NCBI RefSeq assembly: GCF_001485415.1
Contig: NZ_BCMQ01000022.1
Coordinates: 1-58,472 of the forward strand
DNA from: Myroides odoratimimus
GTDB taxonomy: Bacteria > Bacteroidota > Bacteroidia > Flavobacteriales > Flavobacteriaceae
Direction of reading: 5' to 3'
DNA: 58,472 nucleotides
Position numbers and translations under genes: made by a program. How positions within the stretch are numbered: position 1 is the first letter of the stretch; each line of letters begins with the position of its first letter. The notes beneath the pieces are model-generated. The model was not told where the DNA came from and searched no databases. It worked only from the letters and a program-made list of their open reading frames with translations. Positions 36,452 to 45,898 of the stretch are shown piece after piece.

Positions 36452-39400
36452 TTATTTCACTTGATCTTCTGTTAGGTCAAATCCCCAATCTTTTCCTTTC
36501 ATTGTAGCAGGAACTCCTTTTACCATCCAAACTGGTGCTTTACCATCTTTTAGGTAGTAATCGAAGAATTGTTGTTGACGTACTTGAATATCTTTTCTAT
36601 TTTGACGTTTCATCAAGTTGTGCTCATCTCCATTATAGTTTAACATCCACGCTGGTTTTCCTAAACGTCTTAATGCCATAAACATTTCTATACCTTGATA
36701 CCATGGCACTGCCCCATCGTTATCATTATGCATAATTACCACTGGTGTTTTTACATATGGCATTCTAAATAATGGTGAGTTTTCGATATATAAGTCATGT
36801 CCTTCCCAAAGTGTTTTTCCTATTCTACTTTGTGTTTTTTCGTATTGGAATTGGCGGCTCATTCCACTTTGCCAACGGATACCTCCATAAGCTGATGTCA
36901 TATTCGCTACTGGAGCTCCTGACCATGCAGCTGCGTACATATCTGTTACTGTAATTAAATGAGCAACTTGGTATCCTCCCCAACTTTGTCCTTGGATAGC
37001 AATTTTATCAGCATTAACCCATTTATTTTGTTTTAAATACTCTACTCCTGAGTTGATATATTCTTCTGCTGATTTACCTGGATGTCCATCTACATAACTA
37101 ACATCTGGAGTAAACACTAAATAACCATTACTTACAAAATATGAAATATTTAAACGAGATGGTGTTGGTGCTGGAGCTTCATATCGATGCAAGTTATCAG
37201 ATAACTTCTCATAGAAGTATACAATCATTGGATACTTTTTATTTGCATCAAAATCTTCAGGTTTGAATAACACTCCTGTTGACTCATATCCTTTAGGCGT
37301 AGTCCAATGTATTAACTCTGCAGTACCCCAATTGTACTCTTTTTGTTGTTGATTAATATCACTTAATTGAGTAGCTGATACTAAATCATTAGTAACATAA
37401 AGATTCATTGACTCTGTAAAAGAACCTTTTAAATAACCATATACATTAGCATCCTTCGCTTTAAACAAAGAACTATAACCACTATATGGTTGCATTAATA
37501 TCTCTTTAGGTGCTTTTGTACTTTTTATTTCTGTAGTAAAGAATCCTGCATCTTTTGTTTGTTCATTGAATGCTGCTAAGATTACTTGTTCAGTTCTGTT
37601 GAATGAACGCTTTTCATCATCTAACTTTAATACATCAAAAGCAATATTATTCTTACGTCCATATCCATTAGTAACCATTCTAGGCGCTTTATTACTATTC
37701 AAATAAAATTCCCAAATATCAAAACGGTCTCTAATTAAAACTGACTCATCATTATCTGTCCATGCTTGGATCCCATAAGAAGAAGCATTGTCAGGCATAT
37801 CAAAAGTCTCATCTGCAAAAGATACAGTTAAACCTTTATTTAAGTGTTTTGTAATATTTGATTTCACATCATAAGCATACCAATTACCTTCTTCACTGTT
37901 ATAGTATACCACAGCAGTCCCTTTTGGTGATATACGAGCTGAACCTGGTAAGTCAGCAACTACCTCTACTTCTTTACCTGTATTTACATCTACAATGTAG
38001 TAAGAAGAAACTCCTGAGATATTCCACTGTCTTTCTACTCTTCGTCCAAAGTCTGAAGAATTAAACACAATATTAGCATTTCCTTCGTCTACTAATTGGC
38101 TTCCATTGATTTTTTCATCAGCTAAAGCAATAAGTTTACTCCTATCTTTAAGGTTAATAGTAGCTAAAAAACTTCTCTTTAAGTCCTTGTCTAGATTCAC
38201 CAATTGTTGAGGTTGAATATAGTCTTCATTATAATGCCAAATATCTACTACTGCATGATCTTCTGCTATAAGTGTAGTGTCTTTAGCAATAGGTTGTGGT
38301 GCAATACCTAAATACAATCTTCCTCCATTCTTACTAAAACGAGGTTTGTTATTTTCTGAAACAACCCAATCTTTAGGCATTCCTTTTGTTGTATTAGATG
38401 CTAATACTGTAGCGCCTGTTACAAGATCAGTATAGTATAAGTCATATTTCTTTACTAATACTTTCTCCTCATCATTCGTTCCAATAAACACTAATTGCTT
38501 ACCATTCTCATCAAAAGAGAACTGAGAATACTTACCTGTACCTTCTAAGATTGTTTTGACTGCTTTTGTTTTCAAATCAACTACAAATACTCCGAAAGGT
38601 CCTTTTGCTTTCTCTTCTTTAGCAGTTTCTTCTTTTGTATCTGCTAACTCCTTAGTTTTCTCAGTCTTAGTCTCGTCTTTTTTATCGTCCTTTTTCTTTG
38701 CATTAGGATCCTTTGTAACAAAAACCAAATATTGTCCTAGATCATCAAAGTAATAGTCTGTTACATTCTCATAAGAAATTTTCTCTCCTGTTACTAAGTT
38801 CTCAAATACCAATTCTAAAGGAGCGTCTTTGTCTGCTTTTTTAGCAGGTTTCTTTACCTCCTTTTTGTCTTTTGACTTTGCAGTATCTTTAGCTGGCTCT
38901 AATAAATATGCTAGGTAATCTCCTTTCTTTTCTGGTACTTTAAAAGACTTAATATCTGATTTCTTTACTAAAGCTCCTGTCTTTAAATTATATATTCCTA
39001 AAGAATCTTTTGCTATCTCATCCTCTTTTTTCTTCTTAGTTCTCACTGCTTTTAAATCAGCATAAGTAGGGCGAATAGAAAAAACAGAGAAATTAGACAT
39101 CCCTGTAAATACAGGTTTCTCTCCTCTTGGAACTACAAGCTTTTTAGTTTTTTTTGTTGTCTCTATATAAAGAGTTTTGTCTCCTTCTTGTGGATTCACT
39201 TGATATAAAATCCAGTCTCCATTATTAGAAAAAGTTTTTGTTCCAATAGATTGCCACCCATCATAAACAGAATGGTCTAAAGGCTTTTTTTGTGCTTGGG
39301 TAGTCAAGCTCCCCAAAACAAAAAGACCTAACCCTAACTGTTTCCAGAAATAACTAGGATTAGATCTTTTTGTAGGTTTTGTTGTTGGTGTTAATTTCAT
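36452..39400 (-). CDS. S9-family peptidase, exported
   Basis: 982 aa. A basic N-terminus and hydrophobic stretch (LGLGLFVLGSLTTQAQ) form a signal peptide. A propeller-like region follows and is interrupted twice by Lys/Glu-rich low-complexity insertions (about residues 165-195, with KDKKEVKKPAKKADKD, and 232-270, rich in KKDDKKDETKTEK). The alpha/beta-hydrolase end carries Ser806 in GQSWGG, Asp895 in NDNDGAVPW and His927 in NGDEHNL. It is long for the family because of the insertions. The protein should work in the periplasm or on the surface on oligopeptides. No partner genes; it has its own terminator. Confidence 0.9.
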   Translation of the reverse strand: MKLTPTTKPTKRSNPSYFWKQLGLGLFVLGSLTTQAQKKPLDHSVYDGWQSIGTKTFSNNGDWILYQVNPQEGDKTLYIETTKKTKKLVVPRGEKPVFTGMSNFSVFSIRPTYADLKAVRTKKKKEDEIAKDSLGIYNLKTGALVKKSDIKSFKVPEKKGDYLAYLLEPAKDTAKSKDKKEVKKPAKKADKDAPLELVFENLVTGEKISYENVTDYYFDDLGQYLVFVTKDPNAKKKDDKKDETKTEKTKELADTKEETAKEEKAKGPFGVFVVDLKTKAVKTILEGTGKYSQFSFDENGKQLVFIGTNDEEKVLVKKYDLYYTDLVTGATVLASNTTKGMPKDWVVSENNKPRFSKNGGRLYLGIAPQPIAKDTTLIAEDHAVVDIWHYNEDYIQPQQLVNLDKDLKRSFLATINLKDRSKLIALADEKINGSQLVDEGNANIVFNSSDFGRRVERQWNISGVSSYYIVDVNTGKEVEVVADLPGSARISPKGTAVVYYNSEEGNWYAYDVKSNITKHLNKGLTVSFADETFDMPDNASSYGIQAWTDNDESVLIRDRFDIWEFYLNSNKAPRMVTNGYGRKNNIAFDVLKLDDEKRSFNRTEQVILAAFNEQTKDAGFFTTEIKSTKAPKEILMQPYSGYSSLFKAKDANVYGYLKGSFTESMNLYVTNDLVSATQLSDINQQQKEYNWGTAELIHWTTPKGYESTGVLFKPEDFDANKKYPMIVYFYEKLSDNLHRYEAPAPTPSRLNISYFVSNGYLVFTPDVSYVDGHPGKSAEEYINSGVEYLKQNKWVNADKIAIQGQSWGGYQVAHLITVTDMYAAAWSGAPVANMTSAYGGIRWQSGMSRQFQYEKTQSRIGKTLWEGHDLYIENSPLFRMPYVKTPVVIMHNDNDGAVPWYQGIEMFMALRRLGKPAWMLNYNGDEHNLMKRQNRKDIQVRQQQFFDYYLKDGKAPVWMVKGVPATMKGKDWGFDLTEDQVK

Positions 39401-39459
39401 ATTACGTTAGTTAATTTACGGCTTGGAAGTTACCGCAAATTTCGTACTTGACCAAACAA

Positions 39460-41115
39460 CTATCTTAATTGGTTTAACTCATGTAATTCTCTTATACGTT
39501 TCTTACTGATTTTACCTACACTTGTTTTAGGTATATCATCTACAAATACAAAGCGATCAGGGATAGCCCATTTATTGATAACTTGCTTATCAACATACTT
39601 TTGCATATGCTCTACTAAGTCTTTCTCCACAATCTCAACTCCCACTTTTGCTACAACTAATGCGAAAGGGCGTTCACCCCATTTATCATCAGGAATTCCA
39701 ATGACTGCGGCATCTACCACACCTGGATAACTACTTATCATCTCTTCTAAAGCGAGTGAAGACATCCATTCACCTCCTGTTTTAATCACATCTTTAGAAC
39801 GATCTACTATTTTCACATCATTGTTCTCATCAATCCAAGCTATATCGCCTGTATGCAAATACCCTCCGTCCCACAGTTCCTCACTCTTCTTTTTATCTTT
39901 ATAATATCCCATGGTAAGATAAGGAGCTCTTACTACGATTTCTCCTAATGTTTTACCATCTTTAGGCACTTCTACTCCATCCTCATCTATTACTTTTAAA
40001 TCCACTAGTAATGCAGCTCTACCCGTCCTTGTTCTAATCTCTAATTGAGACTCTAGATTATTTTGAATAGTCTCTAAAGATAAATAAGAAGTCGTTAATA
40101 ATGGACAGGTTTCGGACATTCCATACCCTGTTACTACTGATATACCTCTTTCCATAGCTCTTCTTGCTAATGGCTTACTCAATGCCGATCCCCCTATTAA
40201 TACACTCCAATTTGAAAAATCAATATCACTAGCAGCAGGGCTCGTCAATAACATATTTAATATCGTAGGTACACAATGTGATATCGTAGGTTTCTCTTTT
40301 CTAAAGATTTCTAAGAAACTCTGTGGTTCAAATCTACCAACATACACTTGTTTTAAACTTAATGCTGTCGCTACATAAGGAAGCCCCCAAGCATGCACAT
40401 GGAACATTGGCGTTAAAGGTAAATACACATCTTTTGAGGTAATTTTAACCCCTTCATTCATCAGAGATAACACACTCATCTCTACCATCGTATGTAGCAC
40501 TAACTGACGATGAGTGAAATATACTGCTTTAGGGTCACCTGTTGTACCTGTTGTATAGAATAAAGTAGCTACTGCTTCCTCAGAAAAATCAGGAAAACTA
40601 TACCCTTTCGAAGAAGAAGCAACTAAGTCATCAAAGTATCCTTTTATATCTAAAACCGTCTTAACTTCATTAGTGTGATCGCGAATAATAATAATCTGCT
40701 TTACAGTAGTCATTTTATCCTTGATCGACTCTACTATTGGTACAAAATCCTCATGCACAACTAATACCTCATCCTCAGCATGATTAATGGTATAGAGCAT
40801 TTGTTCTGGAGCTAAACGCCAATTAATTGTATGCAATACATTCCCTGAAATAGGAACAGCAAAATAATTCATTAAATAGCGATGGCTGTCATAATCGATT
40901 ACTCCTACCACACTACCTCCTTCTAACCCTAATTCTCGATATACATTACACAACTGCTTCACTCTACTATACAGTTCATAATAATCAAAGCGCTCTTGGT
41001 TCTTATAAACGATTTCATGTTTAGGATTCACACGAAGTGAATTCTCTAGCAAGTCTTTTATCAATAGTTGATAGGCATGAGCATTACTTGCTGATTCTAT
41101 TGTTTTTATTTTCAT
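39460..41115 (-). CDS. AMP-dependent acyl-CoA synthetase
   Basis: 551 aa from the ATG at 41115; the frame extends 22 codons upstream but the family begins here. All ANL-superfamily motifs are present: VATLFYTTGTTGDPKAV (ATP loop), GYGMSETCPLL, YLHTGDIAWID, DRSKDVIKTGGEWMSS (hinge) and the C-terminal catalytic Lys in KTSVGKISKKRIREL. The closest group is medium/long-chain fatty acyl-CoA synthetases (FadD/FadK relatives). It activates a carboxylic acid to the CoA ester in the cytoplasm or at the membrane; the chain length is not predictable. It has no obvious operon partner. Confidence 0.9.
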   Translation of the reverse strand: MKIKTIESASNAHAYQLLIKDLLENSLRVNPKHEIVYKNQERFDYYELYSRVKQLCNVYRELGLEGGSVVGVIDYDSHRYLMNYFAVPISGNVLHTINWRLAPEQMLYTINHAEDEVLVVHEDFVPIVESIKDKMTTVKQIIIIRDHTNEVKTVLDIKGYFDDLVASSSKGYSFPDFSEEAVATLFYTTGTTGDPKAVYFTHRQLVLHTMVEMSVLSLMNEGVKITSKDVYLPLTPMFHVHAWGLPYVATALSLKQVYVGRFEPQSFLEIFRKEKPTISHCVPTILNMLLTSPAASDIDFSNWSVLIGGSALSKPLARRAMERGISVVTGYGMSETCPLLTTSYLSLETIQNNLESQLEIRTRTGRAALLVDLKVIDEDGVEVPKDGKTLGEIVVRAPYLTMGYYKDKKKSEELWDGGYLHTGDIAWIDENNDVKIVDRSKDVIKTGGEWMSSLALEEMISSYPGVVDAAVIGIPDDKWGERPFALVVAKVGVEIVEKDLVEHMQKYVDKQVINKWAIPDRFVFVDDIPKTSVGKISKKRIRELHELNQLR

Positions 41116-41235
41116 TTGATTGTTTTTTAGTTGGTTTACTACAATATAGTAAAAAGTTTCAAAACTCACCCTACCAATCAATTACGAATCTTATATGATA
41201 ATAAAAATAGATTATCCTAACCTGGAAACTAAACA

Positions 41236-41273
41236 TAAAAAAAGCCTGTGAACATTTCTATCCTCAGGCTTTT
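41236..41273 (-). terminator. Terminator of the gene at 41296
   Basis: Stem AAAAGCCTG / CAGGCTTTT (the minus strand ends in seven T) with a 17-nt loop. Confidence 0.8.
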
Positions 41274-41295
41274 AAAATTATATCATAGATCTCTC

Positions 41296-41628
41296 TTAGC
41301 TTCTCAGTGATGCAATGAATTCTTCAACATCAGCATCAAACGTTGTTTCTTGAATTAATTCAAGAGATAAGGTTGTCATCTTTTTAAAATGTGTTTTAGA
41401 GAAACTTCTTCCTCCAAAACTCTCTTTACAAAAATCTCCTATAATACCAAACACTCCGTTTACCTCTTCTAAAGTAACTTCTTTCTGATCTGCATATCTC
41501 CCTCTTAATACAGCAGCTCCTACATAAGCTCCAATCTTCACGACCAAGTCTGTATTTAGAATTTCCTTTTTATCAGCTAAATAAAATAACTCATCTAAAT
41601 TATGATGTATTAGCGTTTTTATATCCAT
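41296..41628 (-). CDS. Hypothetical helical protein
   Basis: 110 aa, no signal peptide, mostly helical (TLIHHNLDELFYLADKK, VVKIGAYVGAAVLRGRY, FKKMTTLSLELIQE). A conserved-looking GxxxCKESFGGRSFS segment is in the middle. I recognise no family. It has its own -7 element at 41653 and a terminator at 41236, so it is an independent unit downstream of the response regulator. Confidence 0.6.
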   Translation of the reverse strand: MDIKTLIHHNLDELFYLADKKEILNTDLVVKIGAYVGAAVLRGRYADQKEVTLEEVNGVFGIIGDFCKESFGGRSFSKTHFKKMTTLSLELIQETTFDADVEEFIASLRS

Positions 41629-41652
41629 ATTCTATACTTCTCTTATTTAAAG

Positions 41653-41660
41653 CAAAGGTA
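41653..41660 (-). promoter_or_regulatory. -7 promoter element of the gene at 41296
   Basis: TACCTTTG on the minus strand, 25 bases before the ATG at 41628. Confidence 0.5.
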
Positions 41661-41666
41661 AAAAGA

Positions 41667-41707
41667 AAAGTAGAGATATACTTAAACTTTAAGCATATCT
41701 CTACTTT
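41667..41707 (-). terminator. Second hairpin of a tandem terminator
   Basis: A perfect 13-bp stem AAAGTAGAGATAT / ATATCTCTACTTT with a 15-nt loop, followed by TTCTTTTT on the minus strand. Together with 41729-41760 it ends the response-regulator transcript. Confidence 0.7.
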
Positions 41708-41728
41708 ATATTAACCCTATCATTGAAT

Positions 41729-41760
41729 AAAAAAAGTGTTGAATTATCTTCAACACCTTT
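41729..41760 (-). terminator. Terminator of the response regulator gene
   Basis: Stem AAAGGTGTTGAA / TTCAACACTTT with a 5-nt loop followed by a run of T on the minus strand, 6 bases after the stop. Confidence 0.85.
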
Positions 41761-41765
41761 AAATT

Positions 41766-43175
41766 TTATAATTCAATATTATACAATTTCATTTTATTGT
41801 ACAATGTTTTTCTATCGATTCCCAATACCTGTGCAGCCTTAGTTTTATTAAACTTAACTTTTTCTAATGCAGTACGAATAGCTTGTTCTTCATTTCTAGA
41901 AGAGAATAACTTGAGATCATCCTCTGCAGTTTCACTACTTACACTAGCTTTAATCGCTTCTGATTTTGGCACGAGAATCTCTTGTGGTAGTACATCTTTT
42001 TCTATAATCTCTCCACGAGTCAAGAGAACTGATCTTTTAATGATATTCTTCATCTCTCTTAAGTTTCCTGGCCAATCATAAGTTAAAAAGATACACTCTA
42101 CCTCAGAAGAGAATTTCTTTACTTTTTTCTCAAGTTCAATATTAGACTCGTTTAAGAAATGCATCGCAAACATCAATATATCTGCACCTCTATCCGCTAA
42201 TCTAGGAGCTACAATACCAAACTCATTTAAGCGATGATATAAATCTTCTCTAAATTCTCCTTCTCTTACAGCCTTTGGCAAATCCTCATTAGTTGCAGCA
42301 ATAACTCTAATATCTACATCTATTTCATTACTACTTCCCACAGGTTTTACTTTGCGTTCTTGAAGCGCTCTTAATAGTTGCACCTGTACCTCATAAGATA
42401 AGTTACCTACCTCATCTAGGAATATAGTTCCTCCATTAGCAGCCTCAAAGTGCCCTACCTTATCCGTAACAGCTCCTGTAAAAGATCCCTTAATGTGTCC
42501 AAAAAACTCACTAGAAGCCAAATCCTTAGGGATTGCACCACAATCTACTGCAATATATGGTTTATCCTTACGCTTGCTTTTTAAGTGAATAGAATGTGCT
42601 ATATTTTCTTTACCTGTACCGCTATCACCTATAATCAAAACAGACATATTAGTAGGTGCTACTAGATCAATGTATTCATGTAATTGTTTAGACACATTAC
42701 TTTCGCCTCTTACATACTCTACCTCTTCCACTTGCTCTTCTGCATTCTCTACATCTTTTACTACAGTAGATTTAGTTTTTGATTTTAAAGGCTCACCACT
42801 TTCCACACTTGCTTTTCTTTCGAGAGCTTGTTTGATTGTCAACAGTATCTCATCTGGGTTTATTGGCTTTGCTACATAATCGAATGCTCCTAACTTCATT
42901 GCATTCACAGCTGTTTTAATTTCAGTATATCCTGTCATTAAAATAACTTGTGAAGTTCTACATTTTGATTTTATATATTTAAGTAATTCTAAACCATTAC
43001 TATCAGGTAGTCTAACATCTGTAAGGACAATATCATAGCACTCTTCATCAATACACTGTTCTGCTTCTGTACTACTAAATGCATTCGAAACTATATACCC
43101 TTTTTTAGATAAAAAAGTTTTTAGCATTTCGCAGAAAGGAACATCATCATCTATAACCAGAATCTTGTGACTCAT
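41766..43175 (-). CDS. Sigma-54-dependent NtrC-family response regulator
   Basis: 469 aa. The receiver domain (1-120) has the phospho-acceptor Asp53 in DIVLTDVRLPDSNG and the acidic pocket IDDD at 8-11. An acidic/low-complexity linker (VVKDVENAEEQVEEVEYV) leads to the AAA+ domain with Walker A GDSGTGKE, the sigma-54 contact loop GSFTGAV (Ser replaces the usual second Ala of GAFTGA, a common variant), and VGHFEAANGGTIFLDEV. The C-terminal Fis-type helix-turn-helix is KVKFNKTKAAQVLGIDRKTL. It activates transcription from sigma-54 promoters in response to a sensor kinase, but no kinase gene lies near it, so it is an orphan here. Promoter at 43201-43231. Confidence 0.95.
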   Translation of the reverse strand: MSHKILVIDDDVPFCEMLKTFLSKKGYIVSNAFSSTEAEQCIDEECYDIVLTDVRLPDSNGLELLKYIKSKCRTSQVILMTGYTEIKTAVNAMKLGAFDYVAKPINPDEILLTIKQALERKASVESGEPLKSKTKSTVVKDVENAEEQVEEVEYVRGESNVSKQLHEYIDLVAPTNMSVLIIGDSGTGKENIAHSIHLKSKRKDKPYIAVDCGAIPKDLASSEFFGHIKGSFTGAVTDKVGHFEAANGGTIFLDEVGNLSYEVQVQLLRALQERKVKPVGSSNEIDVDIRVIAATNEDLPKAVREGEFREDLYHRLNEFGIVAPRLADRGADILMFAMHFLNESNIELEKKVKKFSSEVECIFLTYDWPGNLREMKNIIKRSVLLTRGEIIEKDVLPQEILVPKSEAIKASVSSETAEDDLKLFSSRNEEQAIRTALEKVKFNKTKAAQVLGIDRKTLYNKMKLYNIEL

Positions 43176-43200
43176 ATTTTTATTTTTTATGTGCTTCTTG

Positions 43201-43231
43201 CAAATTTATACTTTTTATTATTCATTCCCAA
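43201..43231 (-). promoter_or_regulatory. Promoter of the response regulator gene
   Basis: On the minus strand TTG is followed after 20 bases by TAAATTTG, a full match to the Bacteroidota -33/-7 pattern, 26 bases before the ATG at 43175. Confidence 0.6.
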
Positions 43232-43266
43232 TTACGATATAAAATTAACCTATATAAACAGCAAAA

Positions 43267-43282
43267 GGGAGCCTAAGCTCCC
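43267..43282 (-). terminator. Short hairpin, probable terminator of the small ORF
   Basis: GGGAGC-CTAA-GCTCCC followed by TTTTGC on the minus strand. The T-tract is short, so efficiency is uncertain. Confidence 0.5.
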
Positions 43283-43314
43283 TGTTCACCTGAAGATTTC
43301 TCTTCTTCACCTTA

Positions 43315-43458
43315 CTAACGATCTAACTTGTTATCTCTCGATAACATAACTTTTAAATAAACACTTAAATTTTCTTTTTCAAAAGCAGGAAGTTTTTCAA
43401 CTTCTTTACTTTTTTTATAACACCTTACTGTAATAGTATATATACAAAACCATGCCAA
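43315..43458 (-). CDS. Candidate small membrane protein
   Basis: 47 codons with TTG start: LAWFCIYTITVRCYKK is a membrane segment (two more hydrophobic codons, LLG, precede the TTG) with a basic border, then SKEVEKLPAFEKENLSVY and LKVMLSRDNKLDR form a charged soluble end. The residue pattern looks like a real protein and the frame stays open 6 codons upstream of the TTG. There is no ATG in frame, which is the main argument against it; an upstream ATG exists one frame over (43473), so a frameshift or sequence error is possible. It sits between the tamL terminator and its own hairpin. No family recognised. Confidence 0.4.
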   Translation of the reverse strand: MAWFCIYTITVRCYKKSKEVEKLPAFEKENLSVYLKVMLSRDNKLDR

Positions 43459-43518
43459 ACCTAATAGGCATAAGACCTATTCATATATCTATTTTATATT
43501 CAACACATTATGCGAATT

Positions 43519-43568
43519 AAAAAAAAACTCCCCAACTTTCCACAATAGGAAAAGATGGGGAGTTTTTT
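43519..43568 (-). terminator. Terminator of the tamB-tamL operon
   Basis: Stem AAAAACTCCCCA / TGGGGAGTTTTT with an inner TTTCC/GGAAA pairing and a run of A/T on both ends. Confidence 0.9.
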
Positions 43569-43588
43569 GTGTATTGTTTCCACACATA

Positions 43589-45898
43589 TTAGAAAGGATA
43601 CCCAATAGCGAAGTTAAACATTAGGTTATCTTTTCGCCATCTACTACTTCCAAAATTGATATCATCTATTACCCAGCGTTCACCTGATGCATGATATGGT
43701 ACGCGCAATGGAAATGCAAAATCAAAACGAAGAACTAAGAATGTAACATCAAATCGCAATCCTGCTCCTGCTCCAATTGCTAACTCATTTAAAAAGTCAC
43801 CACTGAACTTACCTCCAGGTCGATCTGATACATCGTTTAGATTCCAGATATTCCCAGCATCAACAAACAATGCACCATGTACAATACTAAATAGTTTTTT
43901 TCGGTACTCTAAGTTCATTTCTAACAACATATCTCCCGATTGATCTGGTATAAATTTAGCATTGTTAATCTCTGGATTGAATGAACCTGGTCCTAAAGTA
44001 CGTGCTCTAAACGCTCTAATACTATTTGACCCTCCTACATAAAACTGCTTTGTATAAGGCATTTGTTTAGAATTTCCATAAGCTATCCCTATACCTGCGT
44101 GTATTCTACTCACTAACTGTGAAGTTTTACTTAGTCTTAGGTAATGTCTAAAGTCGTGTTCTGTTTTTATATATTGACTAAATGGAACACCTATCAAACT
44201 TTTTTCCTTATCCTTATCCACATTAGCCCCCATTAATAATCCTGTGATATTAGCAGACAGATCTAATCCTCCACGATAGTATATTGTCCCTTTTTTAAAT
44301 TTCTTACTAGTATTTGTATAAGTATAGGTATAAGTAGGACCAAAGGTCAGCTGCTTATCTAATACTCTCTCCAGCGACGGATTACCAGCTGCATACTCCT
44401 TATAGTAATCTGTGACATGCCCAGGTTTTACATAGTTAATATCAAATACTTTCAAATCATGCTCTCTAAAAGCACTCTCTTTCCAGAGATATCCCCAAGA
44501 AGCTTTAAAAGACTGCAATGAATACAATTGGCTACGTTCCAAATATTCTCCCCCAAGAATAGCACGTGTCTTAGGGATATAAGCACTAGTCGATTGTAGA
44601 TTAAATGGAGATATAATCTTAGGCCAAGTCAGACTAGTTTCAAGACCTACCTTATATACATTATACCCATTATTAGCCGATGACATTTGGAAATCTGCCC
44701 CACCATAAGCAGACACAGAGAACACCTCAGCTCCTTTCATAAAGTTCTTATTGCTCCAGTTCAAGTTTAACTCTGCTCCATTATAACTAGCTGAGTTCAT
44801 CTTCCCTAACAACTCAAGTCTAATAGCCTTAGGATTATCAGGAGTTAAGAAGTAATAAGCGTTTAATTTATGATTTAAACTATCTGATATCTCGAACTGA
44901 TTCTTCACAAACTTAAAAACACCTAAACTCACTAACCTATTTAAAGATAAGTTATGATCATTTCTGTTATAGGTATCTCCATGTTTTAAGTGAATCGCTC
45001 TATCGTAAATAGACGATTTAAACTTTCCTTTAGGATCTACTATTTTAAAATCTTTATATACTTGTGCTGAGTCAAGAGCCTGCATATAGTTCGTATCAGA
45101 CAGCACATAATCAGAAAATATATAAATATTATCTATCGTATAAGGCTCTAATGCTAACTTAGGTGTATTCTCTTTAATCTTTAAAGCTAAGTCGACCTGA
45201 TGATGTCCTACACTACTATCTACCTGCACTAATAAGTTATCTGCACTGAAGTAATAATATCCTTTATTTTTTAAATAATTATCAAATCTAGTACGTTCAT
45301 CTTTAATAACATCTAAGTCATAAGCTCTTCCTTTTTTCAATCTTGTATAGGGCATCGCTTTAGACAGCTCTTGTTTGATACCTGTAGAATCCTTTGCAAA
45401 GGTAAACTCACGTATTTTATATTGCTCACCAGGGATTACCGTATACTCTGCTCCTTTCTTCTTATCACTTGGTTGAAGTGTATCATAAGTCACATCTACA
45501 TTGAAGTACCCTTGATTCTCTAATCGATTAGATAGAATAGCCTTATTGTTCTCCATATCTACTTGATCGAATAATACAGGTGGTTCACCTAACTTGTTTC
45601 GCATCCATCGACGCACTTTATTACTTTTTTCTGGATCCCCTGCTAGGTTATAAAAAAACAATTTAGGATGCATACCTAACAGTGTCGCATTAGGAATAGG
45701 ACGTAGCAAACCATGGAGTTCATCATTCATCTCAGACTTTTGAGACTTAGATAATGAATCACTGTTAATCACTATTTTCCCTCCAGAATACAGATACTCA
45801 TCTTCTGCCAAATGACGAGTTGTGTTACATGAGAATATAAATAATAGTCCAAGACATCCCGCTAATCCATTATATATTTTACTCTGCTTTAGCTTCAT
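43589..45898 (-). CDS. tamL: TamL, BamA/TamA-family outer-membrane lipoprotein
   Basis: 769 aa. The signal GLAGCLGLLFIFSC ends at a lipobox Cys, so the mature N-terminus is lipidated, the hallmark of Bacteroidota TamL versus TamA. POTRA-like repeats (about 30-330: GYFNVDVTYDTLQPSDKKK, TRLKKGRAYDLDVI, KNKGYYYFSADN) precede a C-terminal beta barrel (about 380-769). The Omp85 motif lies in the region GGSNSIRAFRARTLGPGSF (substrate-lid RGF equivalent). It should assemble proteins into the outer membrane together with TamB. Its start overlaps the tamB stop by 20 bases, so both are translated from one message, tamB first. Confidence 0.85.
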   Translation of the reverse strand: MKLKQSKIYNGLAGCLGLLFIFSCNTTRHLAEDEYLYSGGKIVINSDSLSKSQKSEMNDELHGLLRPIPNATLLGMHPKLFFYNLAGDPEKSNKVRRWMRNKLGEPPVLFDQVDMENNKAILSNRLENQGYFNVDVTYDTLQPSDKKKGAEYTVIPGEQYKIREFTFAKDSTGIKQELSKAMPYTRLKKGRAYDLDVIKDERTRFDNYLKNKGYYYFSADNLLVQVDSSVGHHQVDLALKIKENTPKLALEPYTIDNIYIFSDYVLSDTNYMQALDSAQVYKDFKIVDPKGKFKSSIYDRAIHLKHGDTYNRNDHNLSLNRLVSLGVFKFVKNQFEISDSLNHKLNAYYFLTPDNPKAIRLELLGKMNSASYNGAELNLNWSNKNFMKGAEVFSVSAYGGADFQMSSANNGYNVYKVGLETSLTWPKIISPFNLQSTSAYIPKTRAILGGEYLERSQLYSLQSFKASWGYLWKESAFREHDLKVFDINYVKPGHVTDYYKEYAAGNPSLERVLDKQLTFGPTYTYTYTNTSKKFKKGTIYYRGGLDLSANITGLLMGANVDKDKEKSLIGVPFSQYIKTEHDFRHYLRLSKTSQLVSRIHAGIGIAYGNSKQMPYTKQFYVGGSNSIRAFRARTLGPGSFNPEINNAKFIPDQSGDMLLEMNLEYRKKLFSIVHGALFVDAGNIWNLNDVSDRPGGKFSGDFLNELAIGAGAGLRFDVTFLVLRFDFAFPLRVPYHASGERWVIDDINFGSSRWRKDNLMFNFAIGYPF

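Larger units (their letters stand above)
43176..43588. other. Intergenic region with a small ORF and two terminators
   Basis: 412 bases between the response regulator and the TamL gene, both on the minus strand. It contains the tamL terminator (43519-43568), a candidate 47-codon gene (43315-43458), a GGGAGC hairpin (43267-43282) and the promoter of the regulator (43201-43231). Confidence 0.6.

Noticed and set aside
36772..38753. Several plus-strand frames of 60-68 codons inside the exported S9 peptidase gene
   Set aside because: They are antisense to a complete gene with all catalytic motifs and have no promoter element.
43176..43349. Plus-strand frame of 60 codons over the response regulator promoter
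   Set aside because: Antisense to the promoter and to the small minus-strand frame; unlikely composition.
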